Below are positions 1-10,500 of a DNA stretch of 58,291 nucleotides, piece after piece. The notes below the pieces were generated by a model, which was not told the origin of the DNA, made no database searches, and saw nothing but the letters and a program-made list of their open reading frames with translations. Position numbers and translations under genes: made by a program. Position 1 is the stretch's first letter. Each line of letters opens with the position of its first letter. The stretch is from Spongiactinospora gelatinilytica (lineage in GTDB: Bacteria > Actinomycetota > Actinomycetes > Streptosporangiales > Streptosporangiaceae): assembly GCF_003236385.1 (NCBI RefSeq), contig NZ_POUA01000004.1:1-58291 (forward strand), in the 5' to 3' direction.

Positions 1-1
1 C

Positions 2-92
2 CTGATCGGCGGTGCGCTGACCGAGTACCTGTCCTGGCGGTCGATCCTGCTTATCAACGTGCCGATCGGGCTGGCCTGCCTGGCCGCCGCCC
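2..92 (+). pseudogene. MFS transporter internal fragment (DHA2 type)
   Basis: The plus strand reads LIGGALTEYLSWRSILLINV and then PIGLACLAA, the conserved loop-and-helix region in the middle of drug:H+ antiporter-2 (EmrB/QacA-like) transporters. The homology stops near base 90, where the DNA continues as the opposite strand of a second MFS gene. It is either the end of a gene cut by the window edge and broken here, or a relic of an inversion. It is too short to function as shown. Confidence 0.6.
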
Positions 93-355
93 AGGCTCGC
101 GACGGTGAACACCACCAGGCCGGCGCTGAAGACGCGCCGGTGCCCGTACAGGTCGGCCAGCCGCCCGCCGACCAGCAGCAGCCCGCCGAGGCTCAGCGCG
201 TAGGCGTTGCCCACCCACGCCAGATGCCGCGCGTCGAAGCCGAGCGCGTGCTGGATGGACGGCAGCGCGACGTTCACCACCGACACGTCCAGCACCACCA
301 TGAACTGCGCGGCGCACAGCAGCGCCAGTACGACCGGCACCGACCACCTCCCCAT
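93..355 (-). pseudogene. MFS transporter N-terminal fragment
   Basis: Starting from an ATG at 355, the minus strand reads MGRWSVPVVLALLCAAQFMV followed by DVSVVNVALPSIQ, then GNAYALSLGGLLLVGGRLAD and LYGHRRVF. This is the first two to three helices plus motif A of a DHA2-family multidrug exporter. About 88 residues are recognisable. The reading frame then runs into the reverse of the plus-strand MFS fragment and loses homology. A head-to-head rearrangement between two MFS genes, or within one, explains the structure. The gene sits divergently from the TetR at 434 with an operator between them, so it was probably once the TetR target. Confidence 0.6.
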
Positions 356-358
356 ATT

Positions 359-408
359 TCGATGCGATCACATCGAATTACCGAGCCCCAGCATATAATC
401 CGATGTGA
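359..408 (+). promoter_or_regulatory. TetR-type operator and promoter between MFS remnant and TetR gene
   Basis: TCGATG-6 nt-CATCGA forms a perfect inverted repeat at 359-376. The half-site TCACATCG (368-375) recurs inverted as CGATGTGA at 401-408. A perfect TATAAT lies at 394-399, well placed as the -10 of the gene starting at 434, and the first repeat lies in its -35 area. This is the expected layout for an autorepressing TetR controlling a divergent transporter. Confidence 0.55.
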
Positions 409-433
409 GCACACTGAAAAGCCGGGAGGAGCC

Positions 434-1036
434 ATGGGCAGGGGGCCGGGCGCGCAGCATGTGCGGCGGCGCGGTGAGATCGCCGACGCCGTGCTCGCCA
501 TCGTCGCCGACCGCGGCCTGGCGGCGGTCTCGCTGACCGAGGTGGCCGCCCGGGCCGGCGTCTCACCAGGCAGGGTGCAGCACTACTTCCCGGCCAAGCG
601 GCAACTCATCGAGGCCGCCTTCGAGCGCGGCAACGAGCTGTCCAGCGCCCGCATCCGGGCCAAGACCGGCGCCGACCTGGAGGCCGCCGAGCCGCGCCTG
701 GTGCTCACCACCGTGCTGGGCGAGCTCATCCCCTACGACGCCGCGACCGAGGCGCACCTGCGCGTCAGGCAGTCCTTCCAGGCCATCGCCTTCGCCGAGG
801 AGGCCATCGCCGCCCGGCTGCGCGTCCTGTACGCCGACTTCCACCACCAGATCGCCGATCTCATCGCCCGCGACCAGAAGGCCGGCCGCATCCCGGCCGC
901 CGTCGATCCCCAGGGCACGGCGCTCACCCTGGTGGCACTGGCCGAGGGGCTGGCCGCCTACGTGCTCACCGGCGTCACCCCCGCGACCACCGCCCGTGAA
1001 CAGGTGCTGGCGGCCATCGCCGCCCTCTACCGCTGA
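434..1036 (+). CDS. TetR family transcriptional regulator
   Basis: The product is 200 aa. The N-terminal helix-turn-helix is clear (residues about 10-55), with LTEVAARAGVSPGRVQHYFP as the recognition region, followed by an all-helical ligand-binding domain (about 70-200) rich in Ala/Leu. ATG 434 is chosen because GGGAGGA lies just upstream; a longer in-frame extension upstream has non-coding composition. The RVQHYFPAK variant is typical of regulators with a TetR_C_6-like C-terminal domain. The partner gene is the divergent MFS, now broken, so this repressor may be orphaned. The ligand cannot be predicted. Confidence 0.85.
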   Translation: MGRGPGAQHVRRRGEIADAVLAIVADRGLAAVSLTEVAARAGVSPGRVQHYFPAKRQLIEAAFERGNELSSARIRAKTGADLEAAEPRLVLTTVLGELIPYDAATEAHLRVRQSFQAIAFAEEAIAARLRVLYADFHHQIADLIARDQKAGRIPAAVDPQGTALTLVALAEGLAAYVLTGVTPATTAREQVLAAIAALYR

Positions 1037-1112
1037 CCCGCCCCACGGCCCGGCCGATTCAGTGGCGACCCGGCACACCGGCACGCCGAATCCCGATCGA
1101 TCGGCCACGCCT

Positions 1113-1470
1113 TCACATCGCCTTGAGCGGTGCCCGTGACACACCCAGCGCCGCGGTCTTCACGGCGGGCGCCGGCCGGGGCGGGTGGAACCGGGTCGCC
1201 GGCGCCGCGATCGACACGGCCGCCACCACCGTGCCGCCTCTGAAGATCGGCGCCGCGATGCGGGCGATCCCCAGCCGCGCCTCCTCCCGCTCATAGGCCA
1301 CGCCGGTCGTCCGGATCCGCCGGATCTCGTCCTTCAGCCGGGCGGGGTCCACGATCGAGTACGGGGTGAGCCTGCGCAGCGGACGGTGGAGCACCTCCTC
1401 CAGCAGCTCCGCTTCGGCGTGGGCCAGCAGTGCCTTCCCGACGCCGGTGCAGGTCAGAGGGAGTCGCCCG
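1113..1470 (-). pseudogene. IclR family regulator, C-terminal fragment
   Basis: The minus strand encodes [17 protein letters not shown], then [28 protein letters not shown] and FRGGTVVAAVSIA. These are hallmarks of the IclR effector-binding domain (about 115 residues, ending at 1113). The N-terminal winged helix is absent: upstream of about 1470 the DNA switches to the plus-strand aldolase remnant. IclR proteins commonly control aromatic catabolism, which fits the adjacent meta-cleavage-pathway aldolase remnant, so both may be debris of one catabolic locus. It is non-functional as it stands. Confidence 0.65.
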
Positions 1471-1474
1471 CCGA

Positions 1475-2037
1475 CCGCAGACGGAAGCGAAGGCGACGTC
1501 TACGTCACCGGCTCCGGCTCCGGCTCCGGCTCCGGCGGCCGTCTCACCATGGACGGCGTACGCGACCGTGTCCGCGCCTACCGCGACGTCCTCGCCCCGG
1601 AGACCCGGCTCGGCATCCACGCCCACCAGAACCTCGCTCGCCGTCGCCGACAGCGTCGTCGCCGTAGAGGAGGGCGTGACCCGCGTGGACGCCTCCCTGG
1701 CCGGGCATGGCGCGGGCGCGGGCAACTGCCGATCGAGCCGTTCATCGCCGTCGCCGAGCCAAGGGGTGGGAGCACGGCTGCGACCTGTTCGCTTTGCAGG
1801 ACGCCGCCGACGCCATCGTCCGCCCCCTCCAGGACCGCCCCCGTCCAGGTGGGCCGCGAAACCCTCACCCTCGGCTACGCCTGCGCGTACGCCAGCTTCC
1901 TGCGCCACGCCGAGACCGCCTCCCGCAGGTACGGCGTCGACGTGCGCGCCGTCCTGCTCGAAGGCGGCAGACGCCGCCTCGTCGGCGGCCAGGAGGACAT
2001 GATCGTCGATGTCGCCCTCGACCTGCTCAACGCCTGA
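1475..2037 (+). pseudogene. 4-hydroxy-2-oxovalerate aldolase remnant (frameshifted)
   Basis: Pieces of a DmpG/BphI/MhpE-type 4-hydroxy-2-oxovalerate aldolase appear in order but in changing frames. They are a degenerate segment with a GSGSGSG stretch, then [10 protein letters not shown] (metal-ligand HxH region), then [20 protein letters not shown], then [17 protein letters not shown], then [11 protein letters not shown], and finally [17 protein letters not shown] before a stop at 2035-2037. At least three frame changes are needed, and the N-terminal TIM-barrel half is missing. The enzyme would cleave 4-hydroxy-2-oxovalerate to pyruvate and acetaldehyde in aromatic meta-cleavage. It is clearly a pseudogene. 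Confidence 0.75.
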
Positions 2038-2070
2038 AGAGTCATGGCCGCGGGCGGGCCACGCGTTCGA

Positions 2071-2693
2071 GCCTGGTCCAGCCCGCCCGGCTTGGGCAGC
2101 CGCAGCGCGTACGCGGCGAGCGCCATGGCGAGCAGGCCGAGCGGCAGGTTGACGTAGAAGATCCAGCGCCAGCCCCAGGCGTCGGTGATCGCGCCGCCGG
2201 CGAGCGGGCCGCCCACGCCGGCCACCGCGAAGACACCGCCGGTGAAGCCCTGGACCCTGCTGCGCAGCCGCTGCGGGAACAGCTCCGACAGCGCGATCGC
2301 GGGCAGTACGAACAGCGCTCCGGCCCCGATGCCCTGGAAGGTCCTGGCGGCGATCATCTGCGGCGTCGTCTGGGCCAGGCCGCACAGTGCGGAACCCACG
2401 ACGAAGACGGCGACCGCCGTGACGAACACCGGGCGCCGGCCGAACCGGTCGCTGATCCGGCCGTAGAGCGCGCCGGTCGCCGTCGAGGCCAATATGTAGG
2501 AGGTGACGATCCAGCCGATCGCGTCCATGCCGCCCAGGTCGGCGGCGATGTCGGGCAGGGCGATGGCCACCACCGTCTGGTCCAGGACCGACAGCAGCAT
2601 GCCGATCAGCAGGCCCGCCGTGGCGAGCGGCACGTTAGCGCCGCCCTTCGGGTGGGCGGCGGCGGCGTTCTGCGCGAGGTCCGCGGACGCCAT
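2071..2693 (-). pseudogene. DHA2-family MFS exporter, N-terminal half
   Basis: From ATG 2693 the minus strand encodes about 205 residues of an EmrB/QacA-like 14-TM drug exporter. Visible motifs are [20 protein letters not shown] (TM1 and motif D1), [13 protein letters not shown] (motif A), and [20 protein letters not shown] followed by VNLPLGLL (motif C and TM6 area). Homology ends near 2071, where the frame runs into the antisense of the aldolase relic, so TM7-14 are missing. Its 5' end is fused in frame to a flavoprotein N-terminus. A half transporter is unlikely to work. Confidence 0.7.
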
Positions 2694-2849
2694 GATCAGC
2701 CCTTCGCTGAGGAAGTTGTGCACACTGCCCGCGGCGGCGTTGCGGCCCTCCTCGGCATCGACCAGCAACACCGCCCGGTGAACCCGCCCGAGCGCCAGAG
2801 CACCGGCCATCCCGGCCGGGCCCCCGCCGACGATGACGACGTCGAACAT
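2694..2849 (-). pseudogene. FAD oxidoreductase N-terminal Rossmann fragment, fused in frame to the MFS remnant
   Basis: ATG 2849 begins [20 protein letters not shown], a classic FAD-binding GxGxxG dinucleotide fold of the thioredoxin-reductase-like class. [11 protein letters not shown] follows, and after about 52 residues the sequence passes in frame into the MFS fragment starting at 2693. Only the first beta-alpha-beta unit is present, with no redox CxxC or NADPH domain. The fused frame runs open for over 300 codons, but its parts are incompatible (cytosolic flavin domain, half a membrane transporter, antisense of another gene), so it is read as recombination debris. Confidence 0.6.
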
Positions 2850-3060
2850 TCCTTGCCTCCGATCAGCGATCATCGCTTGATGTGAGGACAAGTCTGCAAG
2901 TTAATGTCAACATGAAGTCAAGTGGCCGGAGCCGGCCACGAAGCAGTTCGGCCAGCCCAGGTGCCGATCAATTTGAAGCTCGGGCCCAGTGGTGCAGTGC
3001 GGCGCCACGCGCTCCGCCCGCCGTACCGGGGCCGGCAATGATCCGGTTCGTCGTGGCGGT

Positions 3061-3237
3061 TCAGGAGGCCGCCGTCGAGACGCCGCCGACGGTTTCGGGG
3101 AGGCGGGCGAAGGCCGTCGTCGCGATCAGCACCACCGCCGCCACCACGCCATTGTGCGGAATGGGGGACAGACCGATGAAGAGCCCCACCACGATCGCGG
3201 CGATGCCCAGCGTGCGCAGTAATCGCTCCCTGCTCAT
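3061..3237 (-). CDS. small membrane protein, 58 aa, function unknown
   Basis: ATG 3237 is preceded by GGGAGGG. The 58-residue product begins MSRERLLRTLGIAAIVVGLF and continues IGLSPIPHNGVVAAVVLIAT. This gives two adjacent hydrophobic segments (about 10-25 and 30-43) separated by a PIPHNG turn, and a short polar tail ending at TGA 3061. Composition is coding-like, with good third-position GC. I do not recognise a family. It lies alone between the decayed block and the DUF6204/TetR pair. Confidence 0.5.
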   Translation of the reverse strand: MSRERLLRTLGIAAIVVGLFIGLSPIPHNGVVAAVVLIATTAFARLPETVGGVSTAAS

Positions 3238-3407
3238 GTCCCTCCCGGGGAGTCACATGAAATGAGTCTCCTTCCCCCGCCCCCTTCTGGCAAGATCACC
3301 GGCCCGTCATCTCGCGCCTTGCCCAGCGGGAGCGACGATCGCCCCCCTGACCAGCGCCATGATCGGCGGCGCGTCGCGTGTGCGATCCATGGGTGGCTCC
3401 GACCGGC

Positions 3408-3737
3408 TCACGTCGCGACCGTGACAGACCGTGACATCGGTGACGCCCGGCGCCCCTTGGTGCGGATCTTGATGTCGCCCATGTCGGTCACAGCGAGCTT
3501 CAAGATCTCATGCGGGTGCCCGTGCGCCTCCAGCGCGGCCATCGCGCCGAGCCCCGCCTCGTCCTCGCCGTCGTCCGGGCCCGCCGGCACCTCGCAGCGG
3601 AAGGTGAAGGCCGTCACACTCGAATCGTGGGTGAACGTCCCGGCCTCGGTGTAGGCGGTGCCGCCCGCGGCCAGCACGGCCGCCCGCCCGGCGTCGTCGA
3701 GCCCGGTGAACTTCCCTCTGATCGTCACTCTGAACAA
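3408..3737 (-). CDS. DUF6204-like small protein
   Basis: The product is about 109 aa with the pattern LFRVTIRGKFTGLDDAGRAA, then TFTHDSSVTAFTFRCEVPA, then a C-terminal LAVTDMGDIKI. It matches my memory of the actinobacterial DUF6204 family, small alpha/beta proteins of unknown role. TTG 3737 is preferred as start: it lies 4 bp after the upstream TetR stop and has GAGAGG about 9 nt upstream, whereas ATG 3761 would overlap the TetR gene by 20 bp and has no ribosome site. The pair is surely co-transcribed. The C-terminal tail after KIRTKGRR looks unrelated to the family and may follow a late frameshift. Confidence 0.7.
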   Translation of the reverse strand: MFRVTIRGKFTGLDDAGRAAVLAAGGTAYTEAGTFTHDSSVTAFTFRCEVPAGPDDGEDEAGLGAMAALEAHGHPHEILKLAVTDMGDIKIRTKGRRASPMSRSVTVAT

Positions 3738-3741
3738 CTGC

Positions 3742-4380
3742 TCATTCCTCTCGTACGGCATAGCCGAGCAGGCGCTCCCCCATGAGGCCCTCCACGACGT
3801 CGATCAGCTCCAGCACGTCCGCGGCGATGACGCCCGGCCGCTCGCCGGCCGCGGTACGCCTGCCGATCTCCGAAAAGACCAGGCTGTGCAGGCTCCCCAG
3901 CTGCCAGGCGACGGCCCGGGGCAGTGGGTCGCCGGGCGCGGCGCCGGTCTCGTGGGCCAGATGGGCGGCCAGTTCGGCGGTCATCTGGTGGGCGAGCCGC
4001 TCCAGCCGGGCGGTCAGCGTGGGCGCGGCCCGCATCATCTCCAGCACCCGCCCGAACCCCTCGCTCAGCCCGACTGTGCGCTCACGTCCGCGCACCTCCT
4101 GCCGCAGCCGCGCCAAAACCGCATCGGCCGCCGACCGGCCGGGCCCTCGCCCGCGCACGATGTCGGCCAGCCGCTGCGGGGAGGCCTCCTCCGGCGGGAG
4201 GACGAGGTCCTCTTTCGCCTGGAAGTAGTTGTAGACGGTGTTGACCGACACCTCGGCGGCCGCGGCGACCTCGGCGATCGTGACGTTGTCGAAGCCGCGC
4301 GCGACGAACAGGCCGATGGCCACATCGGAGATGCGTTGCCGGGTCTGTCGCTTCTTGCGCTCGCGCAGCCCTTCGGTCAT
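3742..4380 (-). CDS. TetR family transcriptional regulator
   Basis: The product is 212 aa. The HTH is at about residues 15-60 (VTIAEVAAAAEVSVNTVYNY), with a typical N-terminal RKKRQTRQRISDVAIGLF helix, and the rest is a helical effector domain. It is the first gene of a two-gene unit with the DUF6204-like gene. The sequence upstream of ATG 4380 has a short quasi-palindrome at 4395-4403 (CAAAGTTTG) and the direct repeat TGGAGTC (4384-4390, 4402-4408), plausible operator elements for autoregulation. No transporter or enzyme target adjoins it. Confidence 0.85.
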   Translation of the reverse strand: MTEGLRERKKRQTRQRISDVAIGLFVARGFDNVTIAEVAAAAEVSVNTVYNYFQAKEDLVLPPEEASPQRLADIVRGRGPGRSAADAVLARLRQEVRGRERTVGLSEGFGRVLEMMRAAPTLTARLERLAHQMTAELAAHLAHETGAAPGDPLPRAVAWQLGSLHSLVFSEIGRRTAAGERPGVIAADVLELIDVVEGLMGERLLGYAVREE

Positions 4381-4448
4381 ACGTGGAGTCTATTCAAAGT
4401 TTGGAGTCGATTGCAGAATTTGCCCCTGCGCGAGGGCTCCCTGGGGTC

Positions 4449-4495
4449 GTGGGCGTGATCGTCGCAGTCGGACCGGTCGCGACGATCACGCCCAC
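4449..4495 (-). terminator. 17-bp perfect stem, transcription terminator
   Basis: GTGGGCGTGATCGTCGC (4449-4465) pairs perfectly with GCGACGATCACGCCCAC (4479-4495) across a 13-nt loop. It sits 15 bp past the stop of the giant minus-strand gene and just before the TetR promoter region. There is no clear T-tract, which is common for actinobacterial terminators. Confidence 0.75.
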
Positions 4496-4509
4496 GGTTC
4501 ATACCAGGG

Positions 4510-7500
4510 TCAGCTCAGCGGGCGCCAGGGGCCGCGTGGATCGCCCGGTTGCTGGTTGCGGGTCCACCATGCGGCCCTGTACCGGTGGCCACGGTGTTCC
4601 ACCACGTCACCGGCCACGAAGATGCGGGTCGGTGTCCAGGCGGCGGTGCCGTCGGCGGTCGCGGCGATCTCCTGCCACGGCCCGTTCGGGTCGCCCGGCG
4701 CCTGGTCGCGGGTCCACCACGCCGCCCGCCAGAGCGCACCGCGGTAGGTCACCTCACTGCCGCCGGTGTAGACGGTCCCGGCGGCCCAGGCGGGCGCCTT
4801 CGCCACGGTGAGGGCGCTGACGGCGCTGCGGGTCACGTGTCCCGCGGGGTCGCGCAGCTCGGCGTACCACTCGTAGGAGCCGCCGCGCGTGAGGCCGTTG
4901 AGCACCACCGAGACCTGCTGGGCGCCGACCGCCGGCCGTACGGGCCCGACCTGCTGCCGCGCGCCGGCCGCGACGGTGAGCGATTCGGCGGCGAGGGTCC
5001 GTGTCGTGCTGCCGCCGAGGTCGATCTCCAGGGCGAAGTTCTCCGTGTCCGCGCCGTGGAAACCGGGGATCGCGCCCTGGGGGACCTTGTGGTGCCAGTT
5101 CCCGTCGGACGTCGCCTTGCCCAGCAGGGGCGACCAGGTGTTGAAGTAGATCAGGTCGTTCTCGGCATCGACGCTGATGTGCTTGAGGTACTCCTGCCCG
5201 CCGTAGACGCGCGACTGGTAATCGGTCAGTACGCCGTAGACGTGGTTGCCGCCTGCGGACTGCCGCGAGGCGACGCCGGTGCCGGCGATGTGGCCGCCGA
5301 GCACCAGTTTGACGTTCGGGTACGGATCGACCAGCGCCTGGGTGACGTTGCCGTTCGACCAGCCGTTGACGCCCTGGTTCACCGAGTTGTGATTGGCGAT
5401 GATCACCGCGTGGTCGGGATGGGCCTCGATGACGCGCTTGGCCCAGGCCAGTCCGGGGTCGCCGGCGTTGTCCGCGGAGAAGAAGCCGACGGTGATCAGC
5501 AGGAGCTTCGCCCCGTCGATCTCGGCCGTGTAGTAGTAGTTGTCGATGTTGTCGCTGCCCCCGAACCGCCAGGGGCCGCCCTTGAGACTCTTCTCGAACC
5601 GCTCCATCGGGAAGTACTTCGGCAGCATGATCCGGCCGTTGCGCGCGTCCGAGTAGTCGTGGTTACCCCACGAGATCATGTACGGCAGGCCCGCCTTCTC
5701 CAGCGCCCGCGCCGACGGCTCGGCGTTCTCCCACTGGTACTCCTGCGACAGGTACTCACGGTTGACCCAGTCGCCCGACTGGAGCACCAGCTTGGTCTTG
5801 CGCTCCGCCGCGACGTCGGCGACGTACTCGAACTGGTGCGTCATGAGGTCGGGCGTCGCCTGCGCGTAGAGCTGGGAGTCCGGCACGTGGTCGAAGGCCC
5901 AGTCGTACCGGTCGGCGGCGGGCATGGACTCGATGTCGTCGCCCTCCTGCCCCGGCAGCGCGGTCAGGCCGCGCCAGACCAGCAGGTGCAGCTTCCCGCC
6001 GGCCACGACGTTCTCGCCGGCGCGGGCGGTCACGTCCAGCTCGACTGCGGCACCGGACGGATCGGCCCCTGCGTCCTTCAGGATCCAGCGGCCGGCCGCG
6101 TGGTCGTACACGTGGGCCGAGACGGTGCGGTCGTCCCCGGAGCCCGTCCAGGTCAGATGGAACTCCTGCTGCTTCGCCTGCTCGCCGGTCAGTGAGATCT
6201 CATAGATCTGGAACGGGTTCTCGTTCGTTCCCTTCGTCGTCGGCAGCGACTCCTTGCCCACGGTGCCGCTACCGGGCTTCAGCGCGTCGGGCACCCGGTC
6301 CGGGGTGGTCCCGGTGCGTACGACGACGTTCGAGGCGCTGAGCGGGATGGTCGGGCCCGCGTAAAACCTGGCCTCGACCGGCTCGCGGTCCTGGGTCTGC
6401 GGCGTCGCGCTCAGCGTGACGCGGTTGCCTGAACCCGAGGCGGCGTCGCTCACCTTCGGCGCGGCGGGCGCCACGGTGTCCTTGACCGTGACCCGGATCT
6501 CGACCGGCTCGGCCACGTCTCGCGACCCACCGGAAGCGGGCTTACCCGACTTGCCGATGGCGGCGGCGCCGACGGTGAGCGTGTGCTCGCCGATCCGGTT
6601 CACCGGCACGCGTACCGTGAACGGCCCGGCATCGACCCGCTGGGCGAGCACCTGCTCGCCGCCCACCCGCGCGGTGAGCTCGGCGCGCCGGCTGACGGTA
6701 CCGGTCACCTCGACCAGGCCCGCTTCCAGCGAGCCGCCCGCGCGCGGCGTGCCGACCACCAGCGTCAGGCGCTCGCGCGCACGCTCGACCCGCTCGCCGA
6801 AGGTCACGGCATCGCCGAACAGGTTCGCATGCCGGAATGACTCGAAGGCGGGAGTGAAGGCCACGCCCGCGATCTGCACCTCATCGACCAGTCCGTGGAA
6901 CGGCGTCCGGAGGGTGCCGTCGTTGGTGTAGTAGTCGCCGATCGTCGTCTGCACGGCCGGGTCCGAGAAGGTGCTGCGGTACTCGACCATCTGGCTGTGC
7001 ACCTCGCGCCCGTCGACGAACACCGAGTACGTCATGCCGTCGTAGGTCTGGGTGACCAGGTGCGGCCTGCCGTCGGCCGGGAAGCCGAACCGGTTGCTCA
7101 GATCGACGTTTCCGAACTCGAAGCTGTTGCCCGAAAGGCGCGTGCCGACCTGCTTCTCGTCCGGCCGCACGCCCTGCCAGAACGTGAGCTGCCCGTCACC
7201 GGTCGCGCTCTCCTTCGCGACCACGGGGGCCGGTGCGCCCAGCGCGGCCAAATCCTCCTCGGTGAGGGAGTACACGCCGCTGATCGCTATACGGTCGTGA
7301 CCGCCGCCGACGTCGCCCGCGTACTGCAGGCGCGACGCGCCGAACCGCGCCTGGCCGGTGCCCCGCTCCGAGGGGCCGGCGGTCAGGTCGCCGCCCACCA
7401 CGAGGCCGGTCTGCCGCCCCGTGGAGTCGGTGCGGCGCTCGCCGCTCGCGGTGTCGCCGCCGAAGTGCTCGACCAGGGAGTACGCCTCACCCCACACGGC

Positions 7501-10500
7501 GGTGGGGTCGTTGCCGGGCGCCCCGCCGCCGAAGTAGGCCCACACCTGGCGCGCCGATCCGGCGGGCAGGCTCGGCACCCGGACCCACACCGTCGAGGTG
7601 GTGCCCGGCCGCCAGGTCTCCACCTCGAACGGCAAGGGCGCGCCGTCGGCGGCGAAGAAGGCCAGCTCGTCCCGCTTGACGTCGGGTGCCGACGGGATGC
7701 GGAGCTGGACCGGCGTGCCGGTGAAGTCCGACGCGGTGTCGTTGCGGACGGTGACCATCTGGCGGGCGGTCGCGCCGGGGTCGGCCCAGGCCACGGTCTT
7801 GCCGTCGGTGGACACCAGCCCGCCCAGCTCGCGCAGCCGGCGCTCGGCGTCCGCAAGGCGCGCCAGCCCGGTCAGGGCGCCACGCTGCGCCTCGGTGAGC
7901 CCGTTCACGGCATCGCGCACCGCGGCCACCGCCTTGGCGTCCTTCAGCGTGATGTCGGGGGCGGCGGGCAGTTCGTCGATCCGGGCGGCGACCGGGGAGA
8001 TCGCGCGGTCGATTCCGAAGCCCTCGAACAGGCGCGGTACGCCGCGGTCGCGGATGTCGTAGACGTTCACCGTGAGGCGGGCGGCCGTGACGTTCACCGA
8101 CGTGAAGTTCTCGCCCGCCTGCTCACCGGTGCGGTCGAACAGCCGCAGGTAGGGCTCCAGGTCCACGCCCTGCGGGTTGGTGGCCTGCTTGTAGTGCTTG
8201 GCGCCGGCGGTGTTCGGCAGGAAGTAGATGGAACCCTTGGGGTCCACCGCGTACTCGACGCGCTTCCCGGCGCGGACCTCGGTGATCTTGGTGGTCTCGA
8301 CCGGCCGTGCGCCCTGGACCCCCTTGGGGTCGGCGGCCAGCACCTTGGACCGGCTCATCACATGGTCGTGGCCCTGCAGCACCAGGTCGATGTCCAGCTC
8401 GTCGATCACCGGCACGAGAGTGCGGCGCATCGCCATGACGTCGCCGTCGTCCAGGTGGTTCGCCGTCGTGTAGGTGCCCTTGTGCATGGACAGGACGAGC
8501 CACCTGGCCCCGGCGTCGCGCGCGGCCTTGGCGTCGGTCCGGAGCCAGTCGATCTGCTTCCGGGAGATCCCCTCGGGCCCGCCCTCGTTGGTGTTGAGCA
8601 CCATGAAGTGCGCGCGGTTGTAGGTGTAGGAGTAGTACACGCCGCCGGACCGGTCCTGGTCCTGCGGGCCTTCCAGCGTGAAGTGGTCGGCGAACGCGTT
8701 CGCCGCCGCGTCGTGGTTGCCCGACGCCGGCGCGAGCGTGGTCTTCAGCAGGCTCGGGCGGGCGGCGTCGAGCAGGTCCTTCCAGTCCTGCTCCCGGCCG
8801 CCGTCCTCGACGACGTCGCCGTTGTGCATGACGAACTCCGCGTCCGGCACGTGCCGAAGCGCCTTGGCGATGGTCTGCGCCGACAGCTCCGCCTCGGCCA
8901 GGTTCTGCGACTGGGTGTCGGTCAGGTCGATGAACGTGAAGTCCTCGTCCCCGCCCTTCGCCGTGACGAACGTGCCGGTGGCGCTCCACACCTGCTCGCC
9001 CGCGCTGCCCACGCGGTAGTAGTACGTGGTGCCGGGCCGCAGGTCGCGGGCGACGGCGCGGTAGAAGGTCTCCCCGTCCGCGCTCTCCTCGCGCTGCGCC
9101 TGGACGGTCACCGTGGCCGAGCCCTCGGGGAACTCGCGGTCGGTGCTCAGCACGGCGACGGCGCCGTCCGTGTCCAGGGTCGAATACCAGGTGAAGGCGC
9201 GCTGCGTGCCCGGGTCGCCGTGGAAGGTGGTGGTGATCCGGTTCGGCGCCTCGGCCGAGGAGACGTACTTCGGCACCGGATGGCCGAGCTTGGCGTCCCA
9301 GCTCCACTTCTCGGCGAAGTCCCAGCCCAGCTTCTCGTACGTCGCCCGCTGGGCGAGCAGGTCGGCCGTGGCGTCCGTGCCGTGCTGGTTCTTGGCGCCC
9401 GGCCCGCTGACGGCCTGCCCGCCGATGGTGATCGCGGCGTTGGCCAGGTTGTTCTCGGCCGTCCAGCCGTCATAGCCGGTGTAGCCGACGACGCGACCGG
9501 CGAACCCGTCGATCCTGCCCCGGTAGGCGATCGAGCCGGACAGCGCGACGTTGCCGGTGAACGAGCCGCCCGCGCTCGGGTTGCCCGGGTAGGCCACGAT
9601 GTTCGCGGCGTCGATGCCGCGGGTGCCGCCCGCGCCGCCGTCGGCCGCCACGCTGAGGGTCGCCTCGGCGAGGTTGTTGCGGATCGTCACGCCGCCGTTG
9701 GAGTAGGACACGAGGCCCGCGGGCATCTTCTGCGCGCTGATCGCGGCGCGTACCCAGTTGTCGGTGACGGAGCCGCCGCGCAGCTCGGCGACCAGGCCCG
9801 CCACCTTCTCCGCGCCGGTGGCCGTGAGACCGGCGTCGAGCACGGCGTTGCCCGTCAGGGTCGCGTTGGTGGCGACGACGGCGAGGCCGGCCACGAACCC
9901 GCCGCGCGTGCCACCGTCGGCCTTGACGTTCGTCAGGGTGAGGCCGCGGATGGTGCCGCCGACGAGCTGCCGCACCAGGCCGAGCCGGTCGGCCTCGCCG
10001 CCGGCGCTCGACTGCGGGGCGTAGACCAGGCCGCTGACCTTGTGTCCCGCGCCGTCCAGCACGCCCTCGAAGCGGTTGATGCCGCCGAACGGCTCGCGTC
10101 CGGCGAAGTCGAGGTCGGCGGTCAGGGCGAAGTGCCTGCCGCCGGTGTACCGGGCGTTGCCGGCGTTGAGCTGGGCGGCGAGCAGTTCCAGGTCCTCGGG
10201 GGAGGCGATCTCGTAGGGCTGCTCCGCGGTGCCGCTGCCGAACAGCGTCGGGGTGTACTGCGGCACCGGGTGGCGCAGTGCGTCGTCCCAGCGCCAGGCG
10301 TTGGCGAAGTCCCAGCCCAGCTTCTCGTACGTCGCCCGCTGGGCGAGTTGGTCGGCCGTGGCGTCCGTGCCGTGCTGGTTCTTGGCGCCGGGCCCGGTGA
10401 CCGGCCGGCCGCTGATGGTGATCGCGGCGTTGGCCAGGTTGTTCTCGGCCGTCCAGCCGTCGTAGCCGGTGTAGCCGATGATGCGGCCGACGAACCCGTC

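Noticed and set aside
1483-1545. GSGSGSG-encoding tract as a designed linker or tandem repeat
   Set aside because: It is the degenerate beginning of the aldolase relic; CGGCTC repeats are short and lie in a pseudogene.
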